From Lachnospiraceae bacterium (GTDB taxonomy: Bacteria > Bacillota > Clostridia > Lachnospirales > Lachnospiraceae): a stretch of 45,354 nucleotides of DNA. How positions within the stretch are numbered: position 1 is the stretch's first letter; each line of letters begins with the position of its first letter. Both the position numbers and the translations under genes were made by a program. The DNA lies in assembly GCA_949383255.1 (NCBI GenBank), contig CASJPF010000028.1, forward strand, positions 1-45,354, given 5' to 3'. Under the pieces are notes generated by a model that worked only from the letters and a program-made list of their open reading frames with translations, had not been told where the DNA came from and made no database searches. This document shows, piece after piece, positions 41,603 to 45,354 of the stretch.

Positions 41603-44080
41603 TTGAAAATCATTCTAAAGTATATAATAACAAACATACAGGAACGCAAAGCGCGAACGGCTGTTATGCTTCTGTCAATACTTCTGTCCGCTATGTTACT
41701 GTTTGTGTCCTTTTCTATTGGTGTGTCTTATGAAAGCGCACAGCGGAAAATGGCGCGTGGTATGGCAGGAAGTGCCAGTGTTTCCGTGCAGAATGTAGAG
41801 GGAGGTATCAATTTAGACGATATTCCCACCCTGTCTGTCATAAAGGCAAAAATGGGAATCTTAGAGGGAACTTCTCTTTACCATGAAAACGGATATTATG
41901 AAACCGTTGATCTGCTTGCCGCAGATATGGACGTATTAAATCAAATGAACAAACCGCGGCTGCAAAATGGTGGTGAGATAACAAACTTTACAGGCTATCA
42001 GGTTATTCTGCCGGACAGGTTTACATCAAAGTATGGAATAGAAAAAGGCGATACCATTACATTACAGGTAAATGGTTCGCCCATAGATTTTGAAGTGTCG
42101 GAAATCGCCGCTTATGATACTGTTTTCTTACGTCACACAAGGGGAGCGACTGCCCTGTTGCCTTTAGAAACCTTAAAAGAAATTTTAGGGCAGGACGACG
42201 GTTACAGTGAAATTCTAATCGAAGCCGTGGGATATACTTCCATAAACGATCTGATCTCTGAATTGCGAAGCACTCTTGATACAGAAAAATACCGGGTATC
42301 AGCGATTGTAAATGAAATGCAGATAGCCGCCGACGCAAGACAAAAATCAATGCCGTTTTTTCTTATCAGCTTTTTTTCTCTGACGATGAGTGTTTTTATC
42401 ATTTACAGCAGCTATAAAGTCATTACTTTAGACCGCTTACCAATCATAGGCACATTTCGCAGTATCGGCGCAACGAAAAAAGCCGTGACCCGTATTCTGC
42501 TTTTGGAAAGCCTGTTTTATGGCTGCATGGGCGGGCTGATCGGTATTCCTGTTGGTATCTTCGTATTAAAAACCATTTTGCAGGGAATGGGAAAGACACT
42601 CTCACAGGGAATAGAAATCCCTGTTATGATTTCTCTCCCCGGAGTTTTCCTCTCCTTTGCCGTTGCTGTAATCGTATCTTTACTTTCTGCATGGCTTCCA
42701 GTCCGCAGGGCAAGCCGCCTTCCGATAAAAGATGTTGTCTTAGGAACAGTAGAAGAACGGCACATTCCACGTCCTTTGATTGTTGGAATGGGAATTGTGT
42801 TGTTTGCTGTATCGGCATTATTGCCGCATTTTGCGTCGGGCAATATGCTCTATCTTGCAGGGGGTTTTTCTCTATTGGGACTGATTGCGGCAACAATCCT
42901 TGTAATACCAATCTTCACCAATATTGCGGGTGTGGGGTTGGAACGTTGTTATAGTGTGATAGCCGGGAACGAGGGCAGGATTGCCGCCCGTAACATGAAA
43001 GACAACAAAAACATAACGCAAAACATAACACTGTTGTTTATCAGCATATCAGCGATCATTGCGATCAGCGTTGTTGGAAATTTTGTGACGACCTATATCA
43101 GCGACGTTTTTCATGGCGCCAAGCTTCAAGGCTTTGCAGACGGGCGCATGGAGCCGGAATTTGTAGAACAGGTGGAAAAAATGGAGGGTATTGATAAAGT
43201 GCTTCCTGTCTATGTATTTGAGAATACCATAAAAACAGACAATACCACACTTTCCCGATTAGAGGGTACGGACAACTTAGAATGGTACAGTTCCATGTTG
43301 GCACTGCATTATACGGATAACCGTTTTTTAGAACAGGCTGCGGCTTCCTTTCAGCGCAAAGAGCGTTCTGTCATTTTAAGTGAGGGGTGTTTGGAACGTA
43401 CAGGGTTTTCTATCGGGGACGAAATCATTCTCTCAAATGGGACAGAGGGAAGCTCTTATATCATTGTTGGCAGTTTCAAATCAAGGGCAACTGACGTAGA
43501 AGCTGTTATCCCCGCTTTCTACGCCGTTTCAGACTTTGGGGCGGCAGTCTATGACTTTTTAGCTTATACAGCCGCAGATCCCGACGCAATTATGGTACAG
43601 ATACGGGCTTTGTTTGGGGAAACATCAAATTGGAGCCGCACCGTAGAGGAATTTAATTCAGACGCGCTTGCAACTGTTGGCGCATTTTTAGAACCAATGC
43701 ACACCATGACCTATTTTATCCTGTTGCTTGCAACTGTTGGCGTTATCAACAATCTTTTGATTAACTATATGCAGAAACGGCGCACGATTGCCATGTATAA
43801 ATCCATTGGACTATCGAATCGTCAAAACAGAAAAATGACGTTGATCGAGGGTTTTTCCTGCGGGTTAATCGGTGCAGTAATCGCCATTTTTGTTTCATAC
43901 ATGGAAATTCAGACGATTTTCCTTGTCGCAGCACCCAAAATTTCTATGTTGCCGGAACTGGATTTATGGACGTTTTTTGTCGCAGGTGGATTAGGGATTT
44001 TTATTACGCTGCTTGGCTCTATTGTGCCAATCATAAAGAGCCGCAACATGAAACTTGTAGAAGAAATTAAATTTGAGTAA
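41603..44080 (+). CDS. FtsX/MacB-like ABC transporter permease
   Basis: An 825-residue permease with two FtsX-type repeats. After an N-terminal helix (about 18-40) comes a first extracytoplasmic domain, and three helices near 250-370 end in SAWLPVRRASRLPIKDVV. The second half follows: a helix pair at about 390-450, a helix near 475-500, a second extracytoplasmic domain, and the last three helices near 700-815 (FILLLATVGVINNLLINYMQKRRTIAMYKSIGLS). Such permeases resist or export antimicrobial peptides (BceAB/MacB types) or act mechanically. It uses a TTG start with AGGTG upstream. The ATPase gene begins 14 bases after its stop. Confidence 0.9.
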   Translation: MKIILKYIITNIQERKARTAVMLLSILLSAMLLFVSFSIGVSYESAQRKMARGMAGSASVSVQNVEGGINLDDIPTLSVIKAKMGILEGTSLYHENGYYETVDLLAADMDVLNQMNKPRLQNGGEITNFTGYQVILPDRFTSKYGIEKGDTITLQVNGSPIDFEVSEIAAYDTVFLRHTRGATALLPLETLKEILGQDDGYSEILIEAVGYTSINDLISELRSTLDTEKYRVSAIVNEMQIAADARQKSMPFFLISFFSLTMSVFIIYSSYKVITLDRLPIIGTFRSIGATKKAVTRILLLESLFYGCMGGLIGIPVGIFVLKTILQGMGKTLSQGIEIPVMISLPGVFLSFAVAVIVSLLSAWLPVRRASRLPIKDVVLGTVEERHIPRPLIVGMGIVLFAVSALLPHFASGNMLYLAGGFSLLGLIAATILVIPIFTNIAGVGLERCYSVIAGNEGRIAARNMKDNKNITQNITLLFISISAIIAISVVGNFVTTYISDVFHGAKLQGFADGRMEPEFVEQVEKMEGIDKVLPVYVFENTIKTDNTTLSRLEGTDNLEWYSSMLALHYTDNRFLEQAAASFQRKERSVILSEGCLERTGFSIGDEIILSNGTEGSSYIIVGSFKSRATDVEAVIPAFYAVSDFGAAVYDFLAYTAADPDAIMVQIRALFGETSNWSRTVEEFNSDALATVGAFLEPMHTMTYFILLLATVGVINNLLINYMQKRRTIAMYKSIGLSNRQNRKMTLIEGFSCGLIGAVIAIFVSYMEIQTIFLVAAPKISMLPELDLWTFFVAGGLGIFITLLGSIVPIIKSRNMKLVEEIKFE

Positions 44081-44094
44081 GGAGGCATTGTCAA

Positions 44095-44781
44095 ATGAGA
44101 GAATTAACAGAAAAAGCCGCTATTGAGGGAAAAAACATTGTAAAAGACTTTCAGCTTGGCGATACCAGAACAAGGGTATTGAAAAGTATCTCTTTGAAAG
44201 TTTCACAGGGAGAATTTGTTTCTATCATGGGACAATCCGGTTCCGGTAAAAGTACGCTGCTCTATATTCTTGGCGGTCTTGATACGCCGACAAGCGGGGC
44301 TGTCTTTATGAATGGCATAGATATATCTAAATTGGGTGATGAAAAAATGAGCCGGATAAGGCGGCAGAATATAGGTTTTGTTTTCCAGTTTTATAACCTT
44401 ATCCCCAACTTAAATGTAGAGGAAAATATCATGCTTCCTCTTTTGTTAGACGGAAAGAAAATGCGTGACTATAAAAAGCCGCTGACGGATATTTTAGAAA
44501 TTGTCGGTTTATCTGACAGGAGAAAGCATACGCCCCGCGAGTTATCCGGCGGGCAGCAGCAGCGCGTTGCAATCGCCCGCGCATTGATTGGCAAGCCGCA
44601 AATTCTGTTTGCTGATGAACCAACAGGAAACCTTGACAGCCGCACCGGGGCGGACATTATGAATTTATTACAGGAGATCAACCGGGAAAGCAGACAGACA
44701 ATTATCATGGTTACTCATTCGCCGGAAGCCGCAAAGAGCAGCAGTCGAATTATTACAGTGAGTGACGGAATGATTGCATAA
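44095..44781 (+). CDS. ABC transporter ATP-binding protein (LolD/MacB type)
   Basis: A 228-residue ATPase of the lipoprotein/peptide-export branch. Walker A is GQSGSGKST (46-54); Q-loop FVFQFYNLIPNLNVEENI; signature ELSGGQQQRVAIARAL; Walker B ILFADEPTGNLDS; switch His in IIMVTHSPEAA. It works with the FtsX-type permease encoded upstream, with AAGGAGG before ATG 44095. It is the last gene of the cargo operon; two hairpins follow. Confidence 0.95.
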   Translation: MRELTEKAAIEGKNIVKDFQLGDTRTRVLKSISLKVSQGEFVSIMGQSGSGKSTLLYILGGLDTPTSGAVFMNGIDISKLGDEKMSRIRRQNIGFVFQFYNLIPNLNVEENIMLPLLLDGKKMRDYKKPLTDILEIVGLSDRRKHTPRELSGGQQQRVAIARALIGKPQILFADEPTGNLDSRTGADIMNLLQEINRESRQTIIMVTHSPEAAKSSSRIITVSDGMIA

Positions 44782-44809
44782 CTATTTCATTAACCAAATA
44801 AAAAAGCCA

Positions 44810-44852
44810 TCTGCCGCACGACGGCAAAAGAAAAAAGCCGTCGTACAGCAGA
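44810..44852 (+). terminator. Hairpin after the ABC operon
   Basis: ACGACGGC (44818-44825) pairs with GCCGTCGT (44837-44844), and CTGC (44811-44814) with GCAG (44848-44851) adds an outer stem across a small internal loop. No strong T tract follows, so it is a weak terminator or mRNA end structure. Confidence 0.55.
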
Positions 44853-44878
44853 GGTATTTTCACGCGCCTATTCTTACA

Positions 44879-44916
44879 CGGCGGCTTTTGAGAAATCGAA
44901 GCCGCCGTTTCTTTTT
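44879..44916 (+). terminator. GC-rich intrinsic terminator in the leader region
   Basis: CGGCGGCTT (44879-44887) pairs perfectly with AAGCCGCCG (44899-44907), followed by TTTCTTTTT. Its arms can also pair with the hairpin at 44954-44976 (see findings). Confidence 0.8.
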
Positions 44917-44917
44917 A

Positions 44918-44950
44918 TTCTCTAAAGAAGTGATTGCCTTTCTCTAAAGA
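44918..44950. repeat. 11-bp direct repeats
   Basis: TTCTCTAAAGA occurs at 44918-44928 and 44940-44950, 22 bases (two helical turns) apart, between the terminator and the Shine-Dalgarno hairpin. A protein-binding site is plausible but unproven. Confidence 0.6.
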
Positions 44951-44953
44951 TAC

Positions 44954-44976
44954 GGCGGCTGAAGGAGGTAGCCGCC
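44954..44976 (+). promoter_or_regulatory. Hairpin holding a Shine-Dalgarno sequence in its loop
   Basis: GGCGGCT (44954-44960) pairs with AGCCGCC (44970-44976); the nine-base loop GAAGGAGGT contains a full Shine-Dalgarno sequence. The ATG of a seven-codon reading frame follows at once. Confidence 0.7.
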
Positions 44977-45000
44977 ATGAAATACAAGATATACCGGTAA
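44977..45000 (+). CDS. Possible leader peptide MKYKIYR
   Basis: ATG AAA TAC AAG ATA TAC CGG TAA, directly after the hairpin that exposes GGAGG. A seven-residue basic peptide has no obvious function of its own; its place in an attenuator-like region suggests a leader peptide. It may be the residue of a longer gene, since a further short frame (45005 onward, TVFDLSKKARPPPGK) follows without a good start. Confidence 0.35.
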   Translation: MKYKIYR

Positions 45001-45170
45001 GGTATGACGGTCTTTGACTTGTCAAAAAAAGCCCGTCCACCACCGGGGAAAATTTTACCCATGAATATGAACTGTCTAATCATTTAATGAGTTATTATAA
45101 TTCCAGAATACCTATGCGGTTTGATTTCTGCATGGGTGTGCCCTTTTATTGGGGAAGAAAGGTGGTTAAA
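45001..45170. other. Leader/spacer before the element sigma factor
   Basis: A short frame from about 45005 (TVFDLSKKARPPPGK, ending at 45086) and an open stretch in the sigma gene's frame are present, but neither has a convincing start. GGGTGTGCCC followed by TTTT (45134-45147) is a tiny terminator-like hairpin. Confidence 0.35.
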
Positions 45171-45354
45171 ATGGAATACTCCGAACAATTTATGGAACAT
45201 ATCGAGTATGCCTTTCATGCGTTCTGCAAAGTCGTCCTGCGGCATGAAGCAATCAACGCATGGCGGGATTTGAAGCGGAAAGAAGCAAGGGAAATATCTT
45301 TTGACTATCTGGTGTCGGAAAGATTTTTTGAACCGTCTGCTATGGATAATTACT
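45171..45354 (+). CDS. Element-type sigma-70-like factor, N-terminal part (partial)
   Basis: The first 61 codons are in the window: MEYSEQFMEHIEYAFHAFCKV, then LRHEAINAWRDLKRKEAREISFDYL, and SAMDNY at the end. This start resembles the small sigma-70-like proteins carried by Tn916-type and related Firmicute elements (the Tn916 orf7 class), which are thought to control conjugation or excision genes. The HTH part would lie beyond the window. AGGTGG six bases before ATG 45171 supports the start. It marks the approach to the right-hand regulatory and integration module of the element. Confidence 0.65.
   Translation, partial: MEYSEQFMEHIEYAFHAFCKVVLRHEAINAWRDLKRKEAREISFDYLVSERFFEPSAMDNY

Larger units (their letters stand above)
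37442..45354. mobile_element. Integrative (conjugative-type) element, left part; runs off the window
   Basis: From the serpin break onward the content changes: decayed RepA-like sequences, tandem and inverted repeats, then an HTH/two-component/FMN/ABC cargo block with visibly higher GC and different codon choice, and an element-type sigma factor at the window end. This gene set is typical of integrative and conjugative elements of gut Firmicutes, where such sigma genes lie near excisionase and integrase. No integrase, relaxase or type IV secretion gene is in the window, so it could also be a decayed island. The left boundary near 37442 is inferred from loss of serpin homology; no attachment-site repeat could be tested because the right end is not visible. 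Confidence 0.65.

Overview
The window reads as a chromosomal stretch of a low-GC, spore-forming Firmicute, most likely a gut member of the Lachnospiraceae (Clostridia). This rests on the AT-rich code, SleB- and CotJC-type sporulation proteins, ATP-type PEP carboxykinase, an AgrC/AgrA-like LytTR system, YkuD and GH25 wall enzymes, and an integrative element at the right end. The species is inferred, not proven.

Layout. (1) 1-2.9 kb: the end of a peptidoglycan-binding-domain protein, a 5'-truncated CotJC/manganese-catalase gene, a lone Imm26-type immunity gene and a lipoprotein ApbE. (2) 3-9.3 kb: a membrane-anchored GH25-like protein whose catalytic Asp looks replaced, an AP2/HNH-like protein, a lipoprotein, a LytTR two-component system and a SleB-like hydrolase. 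(3) 9.4-33.6 kb: mostly housekeeping metabolism. It holds an orphan HipA-like kinase, thrC, a small membrane protein, deoC, aminopeptidase P, pckA, a GntR-ABC transporter operon with a clear operator dyad, a lactonase, aroC, tgt, yajC, leuB-ilvD-ilvB, an L,D-transpeptidase and serC-serA. (4) 33.6-37.4 kb: a probable intergenic non-coding RNA, a small conserved-looking gene, and an ECF sigma / anti-sigma / serpin operon whose serpin lacks its reactive-centre loop. (5) 37.4 kb to the end: an integrated mobile element. Its left part is decayed (two degenerate copies of a RepA-like tail with interleaved inverted repeats). Its right part is intact cargo: HTH, response regulator, histidine kinase, FMN-binding protein, FtsX-type ABC permease and ABC ATPase. 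After that come an attenuator-like leader and the start of an element-type sigma factor that runs off the window.

How parts may work together. serC-serA form the serine branch, and leuB-ilvD-ilvB a partial branched-chain amino acid operon without ilvN, ilvC or leuACD here. The GntR regulator probably represses its own transporter operon. The element's two-component system probably controls the adjacent FMN/ABC module. Chromosomal ApbE is the type of enzyme that would flavinylate the element's FMN-binding protein. The most interesting leads are the 33.86-34.11 kb RNA, the four-segment leader at 44.88-45.00 kb, the broken ECF-serpin operon at the element junction, the repeat structure in the RepA remnants, and the structured RNA between aminopeptidase P and pckA. 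All functions are read from sequence motifs only; no search or folding program was run.
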